From: Firm-04 sp964479595
GTDB taxonomy: Bacteria; Bacillota; Clostridia; Oscillospirales; Ruminococcaceae
NCBI GenBank assembly: GCA_964479595.1
Contig: CAYZMU010000029.1
Coordinates: forward strand, 1 to 14,595
Length of the DNA: 14,595 bases
Reading direction: 5' to 3'
Made by a program: the position numbers and the translations under genes. This document shows positions 1 to 6,777 of this stretch, one piece after another; position 1 is the stretch's first letter; each line of letters starts with the position of its first letter. Under the pieces are notes generated by a model. It saw only the letters and a program-made list of their open reading frames with translations, did not search any database and was not told the origin of the DNA.

Positions 1-1287
1 TCGGAACATCTCCCGCATTTGCGCCGCCTTGCCGCAGGAAAGCCGCCCCTCCGGACACCGCCCCTCGCAGACACAGGCCGGACCGTAAAAATCATACACT
101 TCCCCCGACACCTCCCGCAGTTTCAGGAGCAGCTGCCGCGCCGCGCCGCGAATCTCCCACTGCGCGCGCTCACAGGTTCGAAGTTTTAAGAAATGCAGCA
201 GCTCCCGCCCGTTCATGCCGCAGAGCGCGCTGAGCTGATTGCCCGCCAGCGCGAAATACTGCGCGTGGACCGCCGCCATTCCCTCCCGCAGAAACGTTCG
301 CAGCGTCCGCGTGTTCCGCTCAAACGCCCCTTCGTAAATTGCACGCGCCCGCGCGTTTTTCTCAATGGTTTCGGGGCGTATGAAGCTGTTTTGCACAGCG
401 GCTTGGCAGACAGGCGGCAGGATTAGAGACTGCATTCTGTGGCGCGTCAGGTGCGTCACCGCCGCCAGCGACAGGTTTTGCGCCTCAAACCGCGCCCCGA
501 TAAACTCCAGCGCCCGCGCGCCCCCGCCGCGTACCAGCGCCGCCATATCGGGTTCCGCGCCCTCAAACGCCGCCGCCTCTCTGAGCACTTCCCAAGCGTT
601 CACGGTCGCCGCGCGCAGAATGACGTTTGCCTCCCTTGATTCGGGGTCGGCGGGTTCCTCCATTCGCGGGGGGGCTTTGGGCGTAATATTTTGTTCTGTC
701 CGCGCTAAAAGATTTGGCAAAACGGGCTCTATCTGCTCCGCGAGGGAATCGCCCAAATCGCGCAGTTCCTCATACGGCTCGCTTTTTCGCATCCGCGCCG
801 TCATCTTGAGCAGTTCCCGCGCGTTCATGGTCACATAGAAATTGCTGCGGAAACAATAGGGCAGCACAAACCGCGCGTCTTCCTTTGGAACGCCCATTTC
901 CAGCAGCGCCGCGTAGTCCTCCATGAGCGATTTCATATGCGCGCGCCAGCGTGTTTCGAGCGCGCCGAGCCCTTTGGGCACATAGAACCCCGCGTCTGAA
1001 AAATCGACATAGCGCCGCGACTGCACCGTATACGAACCCAGCCGGAAGCCTATCACGAACTGCTCCGCGCACGCGCTTACCCCGTCAAACGCTATCGTGA
1101 AACACGCGTGTTCCAGCAGCGACGTGTGCCCCGACGCGGTGACTTTTTCTATCAGCGCCGCGTTCTTTTCGCTTTTCCGCGAGCGCTCAAAGATTTCAAG
1201 CGCCCCGCCGGCAGTTGTCGATATCCGCGCCGCCGCCGCGCAGCATACGCCCGCGCCGTCCGTCATCGCTATGATTTTTGCCCCCAT
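1..1287 (-). CDS. Tandem-domain ThyX-like flavin-dependent thymidylate synthase (3' end outside window)
   Basis: Reading the minus strand from the ATG at 1287 gives 429 codons without a stop to the window edge, so the C-terminus is missing. Two ThyX (Thy1) domains follow each other. Domain 1 (about residues 1-190) has SGHTSLLEH (52-60), then GFR (80-82), seven residues, and SRRY (90-93). It also has FYVTMNARELL (150-160) and a degenerate YEELR (172-176). Domain 2 (about 225-429) has THLTRHR (278-284), GNQLSALCGMNGRELLHF (349-366), RAQWEIR (374-380) and a Cys-rich tail. Classical ThyX makes dTMP from dUMP with FAD, NADPH and methylene-tetrahydrofolate, and uses RHR-x7-S. Here each domain keeps only part of that motif. 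Two-domain homologues exist in Clostridia as far as I recall; whether they make dTMP is unknown to me. Gap 1 begins five bases upstream of the start, so no ribosome site can be seen and an upstream start is possible. Confidence 0.78.
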   Translation of the reverse strand, partial: MGAKIIAMTDGAGVCCAAAARISTTAGGALEIFERSRKSEKNAALIEKVTASGHTSLLEHACFTIAFDGVSACAEQFVIGFRLGSYTVQSRRYVDFSDAGFYVPKGLGALETRWRAHMKSLMEDYAALLEMGVPKEDARFVLPYCFRSNFYVTMNARELLKMTARMRKSEPYEELRDLGDSLAEQIEPVLPNLLARTEQNITPKAPPRMEEPADPESREANVILRAATVNAWEVLREAAAFEGAEPDMAALVRGGGARALEFIGARFEAQNLSLAAVTHLTRHRMQSLILPPVCQAAVQNSFIRPETIEKNARARAIYEGAFERNTRTLRTFLREGMAAVHAQYFALAGNQLSALCGMNGRELLHFLKLRTCERAQWEIRGAARQLLLKLREVSGEVYDFYGPACVCEGRCPEGRLSCGKAAQMREMFR

Positions 1288-1292
1288 TTTTT

Positions 1293-1392
1293 NNNNNNNN
1301 NNNNNNNNNNNNNNNNNNNNNNNNNNNNNNNNNNNNNNNNNNNNNNNNNNNNNNNNNNNNNNNNNNNNNNNNNNNNNNNNNNNNNNNNNNNN
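1293..1392. other. Scaffold gap 1 (100 N)
   Basis: Exactly 100 N, the usual placeholder for a gap of unknown length. It hides the 5' region of the ThyX-like gene and part of the spacer downstream of ilvE. The distance between those two genes is therefore unknown. Confidence 0.95.
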
Positions 1393-1445
1393 TCTTGTGT
1401 CCCCGAGCCCGCGAGCCTTCTTTGTTGGCGCGGGATTCACAGCCC

Positions 1446-1503
1446 GCCGCGTTTTGCGGCTTATACAAGGTAAGGGGGCGAATCCCCCGAAGGGTCCGCC
1501 CCC
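1446..1503 (-). repeat. Pair of GC-rich hairpins downstream of ilvE (REP-like or terminator-like)
   Basis: Two stem-loops lie 11 to 68 bases after the ilvE stop. The first in the minus direction (1474-1503) has a 7-bp stem GGGGGCG/CGCCCCC that continues inward through CCC/GGG pairs to a TTCGG loop. The second (1446-1460) is GCCGC-loop-GCGGC. Neither is followed by a T-tract, so an ordinary intrinsic terminator is not well supported. Folding may instead protect the 3' end of the ilvE mRNA, or this may be a copy of an interspersed palindromic element. The remaining bases between the stop and gap 1 hold no gene that I can support. Confidence 0.5.
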
Positions 1504-1513
1504 CGCGCGGTTC

Positions 1514-2581
1514 TCAGTCGACCTGCAGAATCCACCCGAACGGGTCGGGAATCCTGCCCCACTGAATGCCCGTCATGGTGTCGTAGATTCGCTGCGAGAT
1601 GGGCCCTATCTTGTTGTCGTTGATGGTCATGATCTTGTCGCCCCACTTGAGATGCCCCACGGGCGAGATGACCGCCGCTGTCCCTGTGCCGAAAACCTCG
1701 TCGAGCCTGCCCGCGTCATACGCGTCCGCGACTTCCTGCATGGAAATCCTGCGCTCCGTCACGGTCATCCCCCAGCTGCGGCACAGCTCAATGACCGATT
1801 TGCGCGTGATGCCCGGCAGAATGGAACCCTGCAGCTCCGGTGTGACAATCTCGCCGTCAATCACGAACATGATGTTCATGGCGCCGACTTCCTCAACATA
1901 TTTCTGCTCCACGCCGTCAAGCCACAGCACCTGCGAATAGCCTTCCTTGTGCGCCTCGTCCTGCCCTATCAGCGACGCGGCGTAGTTGCCCGCCGTCTTG
2001 GTAAAGCCCATGCCGCCACGCACCGCGCGGACATATTTGGGCTCCACATAGATCTTTACCGGCTCAAGCCCCGAGGCGTAATACGCCCCCGACGGCGACA
2101 GAATGATCATGAACAGATAGTGCTCCGCCGGCCGCACCCCCAAAAACTCGTCCACCGAAATGATGAACGGGCGGATGTACAGCGACGCGTCCTCAATATG
2201 CGGCACCCAGTCCTTCTCGACTTTGAGCAGTTCCAGCAGCGCCTCCAGCGCCATGTCCTCCGGCAGCGGCGGAATGACCAGACGCTCGTTGGAGGTGTTG
2301 AGGCGCTTGAAATTCTCCCACGGACGGAAAAGCTGAATATGCCCGTCCGCGCGCCGGTACGCCTTGAGCCCCTCGAAAACCTCCTGCCCGTAGTGCAGGC
2401 ACTGCGCGGCGGGGCTCAGCGAGAGATTGCCGTACGGCACGATTCTCGCGTCATGCCAGCCCTGTCCCTCGTGGTAGTCCATGATGAACATATAGTCCGT
2501 AAAAATATGCCCGAACCCGAGCTGTGTCTCGTCCTCCGGCTTCTTCTTCAGCGCGGCGGCTTTCTCAAAACGAATTTCCAT
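1514..2581 (-). CDS. ilvE: Branched-chain amino acid aminotransferase
   Basis: This 355-residue PLP enzyme of fold type IV reversibly transfers the amino group between glutamate and the keto acids of leucine, isoleucine and valine in the cytoplasm. It is the last step of branched-chain synthesis or the first of breakdown. Family marks are HYGQEVFEGLKAYR (63-76), LFRPWENFKRL (84-94), GGMGFTKTAGNYAASL (189-204) with K195 as the expected PLP Schiff-base lysine, EEVGAMN (230-236), GSILPGITR (252-260) and EVFGTGTAAVISPVG (295-309). Length and motifs fit the longer bacterial/eukaryotic-type BCATs. An AGAGG sequence seven bases before the ATG supports this start. A 50-codon membrane peptide ends 16 bases upstream and probably shares the transcript. 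Nothing looks damaged. Confidence 0.95.
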   Translation of the reverse strand: MEIRFEKAAALKKKPEDETQLGFGHIFTDYMFIMDYHEGQGWHDARIVPYGNLSLSPAAQCLHYGQEVFEGLKAYRRADGHIQLFRPWENFKRLNTSNERLVIPPLPEDMALEALLELLKVEKDWVPHIEDASLYIRPFIISVDEFLGVRPAEHYLFMIILSPSGAYYASGLEPVKIYVEPKYVRAVRGGMGFTKTAGNYAASLIGQDEAHKEGYSQVLWLDGVEQKYVEEVGAMNIMFVIDGEIVTPELQGSILPGITRKSVIELCRSWGMTVTERRISMQEVADAYDAGRLDEVFGTGTAAVISPVGHLKWGDKIMTINDNKIGPISQRIYDTMTGIQWGRIPDPFGWILQVD

Positions 2582-2597
2582 GCCTGTTCCTCTTTCC

Positions 2598-2750
2598 CTA
2601 ATGATTTCCGGAAGCCGGTTTCTTGCCCCCCTGCACTTCCAGATAGCGGGGCGCGTATTTCCCCCGGTAGATTCTTACCGCCACCGTCACGGAACACGCC
2701 GCGGCCAGGACGATAACCGTCAGGAGTAAACAACGCCGAAAGTTTTTCAT
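2598..2750 (-). CDS. Small single-span membrane peptide (50 aa, hypothetical)
   Basis: A short frame begins at the ATG at 2750 and ends with TAG at 2598-2600. The product opens MKNFRRC, has one strongly hydrophobic stretch LLLTVIVLAAACSVTVAV (residues 8-25), then a basic tail with RIYRGKYAPRYLEV. Positive charge before and after a single span fits a small inner-membrane protein; the Cys at 19 is not in a good lipobox. A GGAG lies ten bases before the ATG, and the gene stops 16 bases before ilvE behind their shared promoter. A longer overlapping frame on this strand (2548-2937) has no such organisation and reads into ilvE out of frame. I do not recognise a family. Coding status is inferred from the topology, position and spacing. 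Confidence 0.55.
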   Translation of the reverse strand: MKNFRRCLLLTVIVLAAACSVTVAVRIYRGKYAPRYLEVQGGKKPASGNH

Positions 2751-2815
2751 GCACCATACGCTCCATTCTTCGATGTCCGTTTCTTTCGCGTGAGATTTTC
2801 ACGCGTACCCTTCCT

Positions 2816-2844
2816 ATTATACCACATATTTTCGCTTTTGTATA
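2816..2844 (-). promoter_or_regulatory. Sigma-A type promoter for the small membrane peptide and ilvE
   Basis: On the minus strand TATACA (2844-2839), a 17-bp spacer and a perfect TATAAT (2821-2816) form a good vegetative promoter. It lies about 65 bases before the 50-codon gene and points toward ilvE. Confidence 0.7.
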
Positions 2845-2916
2845 GCTTTTTTGAGGATTTTTTTGCCCCTTTCCGCTCGGACCTGCAAAATCTCCATGTT
2901 TTCTGGATTTTTTATC

Positions 2917-2945
2917 TTGCAAACGTTCCCAAGCCATGGTAAAAT
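2917..2945 (+). promoter_or_regulatory. Putative plus-strand promoter in the gene-poor stretch
   Basis: TTGCAA (2917-2922), 17 bases, then TAAAAT (2940-2945) match vegetative promoter spacing. A strong terminator begins about 28 bases after the -10, so the transcript would be only about 45 nt unless read-through occurs. No open frame of interest follows. It could be a small RNA unit, a leader or chance. Confidence 0.45.
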
Positions 2946-2972
2946 AGAAGCAGTTCCATCGGACCGTTTCTT

Positions 2973-2998
2973 CCGGGCTCTTTGCCGCCCGGTTTTTT
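2973..2998 (+). terminator. Strong intrinsic terminator upstream of gap 2
   Basis: The stem is CCGGGC (2973-2978) with GCCCGG (2987-2992), an 8-base loop, followed directly by six T. No recognisable plus-strand gene ends just upstream. The stretch 2845-3158 otherwise holds T-rich runs and a weaker GCGCG/CGCGC hairpin with T6 (3037-3062), and no gene I can support. Confidence 0.7.
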
Positions 2999-3158
2999 GG
3001 ATATCGCCCCCCATGGCTGTGTGTGCCGTGCCATAAGCGCGCGGCCGCGCAGCCTCTTTTTTCGCCCGTTTTTTGTTATCGGGAACAGTTAAGATATCCC
3101 CGAAGCCGTTTCTCCCCTCGCGGGTTTTTTCATCTTTTGGTAGTCCGTGATTCCCCCT

Positions 3159-3258
3159 NNNNNNNNNNNNNNNNNNNNNNNNNNNNNNNNNNNNNNNNNN
3201 NNNNNNNNNNNNNNNNNNNNNNNNNNNNNNNNNNNNNNNNNNNNNNNNNNNNNNNNNN
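3159..3258. other. Scaffold gap 2 (100 N)
   Basis: Exactly 100 N of unknown true size. It lies between the terminator-rich stretch and the promoter of the secreted GH43 enzyme. Regulatory sites or a small gene upstream of that enzyme could be hidden here. Confidence 0.95.
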
Positions 3259-3296
3259 ATTCTGCGTTTTGTGCGGTTTTTCGGCAGATTTTGCGG

Positions 3297-3325
3297 TTGC
3301 GGGATATGGCAAAAGGTAGTATAAT
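3297..3325 (+). promoter_or_regulatory. Promoter of the GH43-CE1 enzyme
   Basis: TTGCGG (3297-3302), a 17-bp spacer and a perfect TATAAT (3320-3325) lie 40 bases before the start codon. A strong Shine-Dalgarno, GGGGGAG (3354-3360), sits five bases before the ATG at 3366. No obvious operator is visible; sequence further upstream is lost in gap 2. Confidence 0.75.
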
Positions 3326-3365
3326 AAAATCGAAGCAGTATCGCAAAAAAGAAGGGGGAGCGTTT

Positions 3366-6300
3366 ATGTTCAAACGAAAATGCGCGGCGGTTCTGACAGC
3401 CGCGGTCTGCGCCTGCGGGGTGCTGGGGAGTTTCCCGAGTATGGGGCTTTCTTCGGGGCCTTCCTTGGCGCGCGCGGCCGACGGCGAGCTGCGCAATCCG
3501 ATTATCTGGGCGGATGTCCCGGACGTGGACGTCATCGCCGTGGGCGACACCTATTATATGGTCAGCACCACCATGTATTTCGCGCCCGGCGCGCCGATTA
3601 TGAAATCCAAAGATTTAGTCTCGTGGGAAATCTGCAACTACGTCTACGATACCCTCGCGGACGCGCCCAAGCAGAACCTCGAAAACGGCGAGCACGACTA
3701 CGCGCACGGTCAGTGGGCGGCGAGCCTGCGCGAGCATGACGGGACTTTCTATGTCTTCTTCGGCAGCTACGGCACGGGCAAATCCTATATCTACAAAACC
3801 GACGATATCGAGAACGGCTCGTGGACGCGCAGCGAAATTGACGGCATGTATCATGACGCCTCGCTGCTCTTTGACGACGACGGTCGCAACTATTTAGTCT
3901 ACGGCGGCAACGGCGAAATCAGTATCAAGGAATTAAACGCCGAAATGACGGGTTTTCAGCCCGGCGGCGTCTCTCAGGTGCTGCTCAGAACCGGGCTGGA
4001 CGGGCTGGCGGGCGAGGGCTCGCATGTGCAGAAAATCGGGGACTATTACTATGTCTTCCTGATTGCGTGGCCCAGTAATAGCGGGCGGATTGAGCTTTGC
4101 TGCCGCTCCAAGGACCTGCTCGGCAATTACGAGATGAAAACGGTCTTAAATTCCGGCGGCGTGGCGCAGGGCGGCATTGTGCAGACCCCTTCCGGCGACT
4201 GGTACGGGATGCTCTTTCAGGACCACGGCGCGGTCGGGCGCGTGCCGGTGCTGGTCCCCGTGACATGGCAGGACGACTGGCCCGTCATGGGCGTGGACGG
4301 CAAGGCGCCGACAACGCTTGATATGCCCGATTCCTACACGGGCGCGGCGCTCGCTAAGAGTGATGATTTTACGTATGACGCGAACAAACTCGCGCTCGAA
4401 TGGCAGTGGAACCACAACCCCGACAACGCCGCGTGGTCCGTGACCGAGCGCGCGGGCTGGCTGCGCCTTTCAAACGCTCATCTCGCGACAAACCTCCTCA
4501 ACGCCAGAAATACGCTTACCATGCGCACGGAGGGCCCGAACTGCCAGAGTGCCATCAAACTTGACGCCTCCGGAATGCTCCCCGGCGACCGTGCCGGCCT
4601 CGCGGCGTTCCAGTTCAATTACGGCCAAGTCGGCGTGCGCGTGGACGACAGCGGCGGAAAATATGTCTATATGGCGAAAAACGGCGCGTATTCGGATTCC
4701 GCCGCGATTACCGACAGTGTTGACACGATTGTGGAGGAGACCCCGCTTTCCTCCGACACGGTCTATCTCAAAGAGGATTTTCAGTTCTCGAATGTGGACG
4801 AGAGCGGCAACATTACCGGCGATGTCAATCAGGTCAGCTTCTCCTATTCATTGGACGGTACCCAATGGACACCGATTGGCGATACCATTTCGATGACCTA
4901 TGACTTAAAACTTTTTACAGGCTACCGCAGCGCGATTTACTCCTACCCGACAACACAGACGGGCGGCCACGCGGATATCGATTCCTTCACCTACACGCGC
5001 GCCGCGTGGAACGAGCCTGCCTACACGGGCCCGGACGCGGACGGCTACTTCTTCCACAGCACCTATGACGACGCCAAGGGGCTGGATTCCTGGGCGGGCA
5101 GAGGCAGCGCGAAAGTCGCCCTAAGCGCGGACACGGCGTATTCGGGCGCGCAGTCGCTCGCGGTCACGGGGCGCGAGAGCGCGTGGAACGGCACCGCCAG
5201 AAAGTTAAGTTCCGCCGTATTCACCCCCGGCGAGGCGTTCACGTTCAGCGCGGATGTCTGTTTCTTGGACGGCGCGGCGAACGACACCTTCTATCTGAAA
5301 CTGCAGTATGACGACGAAAACGGCGAGACGCAGTACGCGACGGTGGCGGAGGCAACCGTGCTCAAGGGCAAGTGGGCGCAGCTCAAAAACACCGCGTTTA
5401 CCATCCCGGAGGGTGCGACGAATCTGTATATTTACGTGGAAACGGCGGCGTCAACGCTTGATTTCTATGTGGACGAGGCCATCGGCGCGCCCAAGGGCAC
5501 CGAAATCGCGGGCCCGACAGGCGGGACTTTGCTGCTGGGCGACGGCGACGGTGACGGCAAAATTACGGCGCGGGATTTAAGCCTTTGCAAGCGCGGGCTG
5601 CTTTACGGCGGGCTTTCCGAGGACGAAACCGCGCGGCTGGATGTCGACGGCAGCGGGGAAGTGACGGCGGCGGACGCGGTGTGGCTGGCTAAATTCTTGA
5701 CCGTCCGGGAGACGGGCTACCCCGAAAAAACCCCCGATAGCGGCGGCGGTTCGGATTACGAATATCAGAGCGAAGTGGCGTATCACGCGATTCCCGACAG
5801 CTACCGCACGGCTCCCGCGCAGGCGGGCAGAGTCGAGAAATTCAGCTTCGGCGGCAGCTACTGCAATGTCTATCTCCCCTACGGCTACGACGAGAATGAC
5901 GCAAGCAAGCGCTACAATATCTTCTATCTCATGCACGGCGGCGGGGAGAATCAGGATACCATCTTCAGCGACGACGTGAATTTAGATATCATTCTTGACA
6001 ATATGATTGCCAACGGCGATATTGAGCCGATGATTGTCTGCACGCCGACTTTCAACAATACCAGCGCGGAGACCTTCCACGACGAGTTTATGAGCGACGT
6101 CATGCCCGCTGTCGAGGAACACTACCACACCTACGCGAAATCGGGTTCTCAGGCGGATTTGAAGGCGTCGAGAATGCACCGCGCGTACGGCGGCTTCTCC
6201 ATGGGCGCGCTGACGACATGGTATGTGTTCATGCACTGCCTCGATTACGTCGCCTACTTCATGCCCCTGAGCGGCGACAACTGGGCGGGCACCGGCGACG

Positions 6301-6581
6301 CGGGCAAGGCGCAGGTCACGGCGCAGGCGGCGATTGATTCGGGCTACGCGCCAGATGAGTACTTCATCTTCGGCGCGACGGGAACCGACGACATCGCCTA
6401 CACCGCCATGAACGGGCAGATGCAGGAGATGAAGAAACTCACCGACCAGTTTATCTACACCGCGGATTTCTCCAAGGGCAATTTCTACTTCCTGACCTGC
6501 GAGGGCGCGACACACTGGTGGGGCGCGGTCGTGCATTACGTCTACGACGCGCTGCCGAATTTCTTCCACGAAGGGCAATAA
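3366..6581 (+). CDS. Secreted cellulosomal arabinoxylan enzyme: GH43 - CBM22 - dockerin - CE1 feruloyl esterase
   Basis: This 1071-residue multimodular enzyme would be exported and docked onto a cohesin scaffold. The signal peptide is MFKRK plus a hydrophobic core, with likely cleavage near ARA-AD (residues 37-39). The GH43 five-blade propeller (about 44-330) has likely catalytic residues D53 (PDVD), D164 (MYHDAS) and E217 (GEGSH), suggesting arabinofuranosidase or xylosidase activity. A beta-sandwich of the GH43 C-terminal type follows (about 335-555). CBM22 (about 558-715) contains ESAWNGTARKL and ends FYVDEAIGAP. Type I dockerin (about 723-780) has two Ca-binding repeats (D726/D728/D730/D737 and D759/D761/D770). 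The CE1 esterase (about 795-1071) has FYLMHGGGEN, nucleophile S945 in GFSMG, D1009 and H1050 (THWW). From memory, the CBM22-dockerin-CE1 half closely follows Clostridium thermocellum XynY, with GH43 in place of its GH10 part. The ATG with GGGGGAG is preferred over in-frame starts further upstream. Confidence 0.92.
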   Translation: MFKRKCAAVLTAAVCACGVLGSFPSMGLSSGPSLARAADGELRNPIIWADVPDVDVIAVGDTYYMVSTTMYFAPGAPIMKSKDLVSWEICNYVYDTLADAPKQNLENGEHDYAHGQWAASLREHDGTFYVFFGSYGTGKSYIYKTDDIENGSWTRSEIDGMYHDASLLFDDDGRNYLVYGGNGEISIKELNAEMTGFQPGGVSQVLLRTGLDGLAGEGSHVQKIGDYYYVFLIAWPSNSGRIELCCRSKDLLGNYEMKTVLNSGGVAQGGIVQTPSGDWYGMLFQDHGAVGRVPVLVPVTWQDDWPVMGVDGKAPTTLDMPDSYTGAALAKSDDFTYDANKLALEWQWNHNPDNAAWSVTERAGWLRLSNAHLATNLLNARNTLTMRTEGPNCQSAIKLDASGMLPGDRAGLAAFQFNYGQVGVRVDDSGGKYVYMAKNGAYSDSAAITDSVDTIVEETPLSSDTVYLKEDFQFSNVDESGNITGDVNQVSFSYSLDGTQWTPIGDTISMTYDLKLFTGYRSAIYSYPTTQTGGHADIDSFTYTRAAWNEPAYTGPDADGYFFHSTYDDAKGLDSWAGRGSAKVALSADTAYSGAQSLAVTGRESAWNGTARKLSSAVFTPGEAFTFSADVCFLDGAANDTFYLKLQYDDENGETQYATVAEATVLKGKWAQLKNTAFTIPEGATNLYIYVETAASTLDFYVDEAIGAPKGTEIAGPTGGTLLLGDGDGDGKITARDLSLCKRGLLYGGLSEDETARLDVDGSGEVTAADAVWLAKFLTVRETGYPEKTPDSGGGSDYEYQSEVAYHAIPDSYRTAPAQAGRVEKFSFGGSYCNVYLPYGYDENDASKRYNIFYLMHGGGENQDTIFSDDVNLDIILDNMIANGDIEPMIVCTPTFNNTSAETFHDEFMSDVMPAVEEHYHTYAKSGSQADLKASRMHRAYGGFSMGALTTWYVFMHCLDYVAYFMPLSGDNWAGTGDAGKAQVTAQAAIDSGYAPDEYFIFGATGTDDIAYTAMNGQMQEMKKLTDQFIYTADFSKGNFYFLTCEGATHWWGAVVHYVYDALPNFFHEGQ

Positions 6582-6587
6582 AATGTA

Positions 6588-6617
6588 CCGCCTCCCTTTT
6601 TCGGGGGGCGGCTTTTT
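6588..6617 (+). terminator. Intrinsic terminator of the GH43-CE1 gene
   Basis: A 9-bp stem CCGCCTCCC (6588-6596) / GGGGGGCGG (6603-6611) with one G-U pair, a TTTTTC loop, then CTTTTT. It starts seven bases after the TAA stop. Confidence 0.88.
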
Positions 6618-6625
6618 CACGGCGC

Positions 6626-6661
6626 AAAAAAGCGGGCGCGTCACAAAACAACGCGTCCGCT
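6626..6661 (-). terminator. Intrinsic terminator of the tRNA-Arg gene
   Basis: On the minus strand an 11-bp stem AGCGGACGCGT / ACGCGCCCGCT with a 9-base loop is followed by a run of T (6630-6626). It begins two bases beyond the mature tRNA end. It faces the terminator of the GH43 gene, so the two units are insulated tail to tail. Confidence 0.85.
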
Positions 6662-6662
6662 A

Positions 6663-6736
6663 CGCCCTGAACAGGAATCGAACCTGCGGCGTTTCGCTTA
6701 GGAGGCGAACCCTCTATCCTACTGAGGTATCAGGGC
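6663..6736 (-). tRNA. tRNA-Arg (anticodon CCU, reads AGG)
   Basis: On the minus strand the 7-bp acceptor GCCCTGA/TCAGGGC encloses a D-arm (CCTC/GAGG), an anticodon arm TTCGC-CTCCTAA-GCGAA and a T-arm GCAGG-TTCGATT-CCTGT. The loop CTCCTAA places CCT at positions 34-36, giving arginine AGG. The discriminator is G and the 3' CCA is not encoded, so it must be added by the CCA-adding enzyme. It is monocistronic, with its own promoter and terminator. Its codon appears rare in these GC-rich genes, which mostly use CGC and CGG. Confidence 0.95.
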
Positions 6737-6744
6737 ACCAAATC

Positions 6745-6774
6745 ATTATACCATGTGTAAAGGGCTTTTGTCAA
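6745..6774 (-). promoter_or_regulatory. Consensus promoter of tRNA-Arg
   Basis: On the minus strand perfect TTGACA (6774-6769), an 18-bp spacer and perfect TATAAT (6750-6745) end eight bases before the mature tRNA 5' end. It starts only three bases beyond the DUF4234 gene, so that gene could read through into the tRNA as well. Confidence 0.88.
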
Positions 6775-6777
6775 GGC

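Noticed and set aside
1097..2716. Long plus-strand frame of 539 codons crossing gap 1
   Set aside because: It runs through N and antisense to ilvE, whose motifs on the minus strand are unmistakable. Its own translation is Arg/Pro/His-rich with no domain.
2548..2937. 129-codon minus-strand frame overlapping the ilvE start
   Set aside because: It reads into ilvE out of frame, begins upstream of the proposed promoter, and has no domain or ribosome site. The shorter 50-codon frame is better supported.
3037..3062. Second terminator in the gene-poor stretch (GCGCG/CGCGC with T6)
   Set aside because: The stem is only 5 bp and the T-run is six bases away, so it is too weak to list as a feature.
5982..6644. 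220-codon minus-strand frame over the esterase end
   Set aside because: It reads through the terminator region and antisense to the CE1 catalytic residues; the composition is Arg/Val/His-rich without motifs.
6663..6736. tRNA gene as an integration site for a mobile element
   Set aside because: No integrase, no duplicated tRNA 3' end and no phage-like genes were seen nearby; the gene has an intact promoter and terminator.
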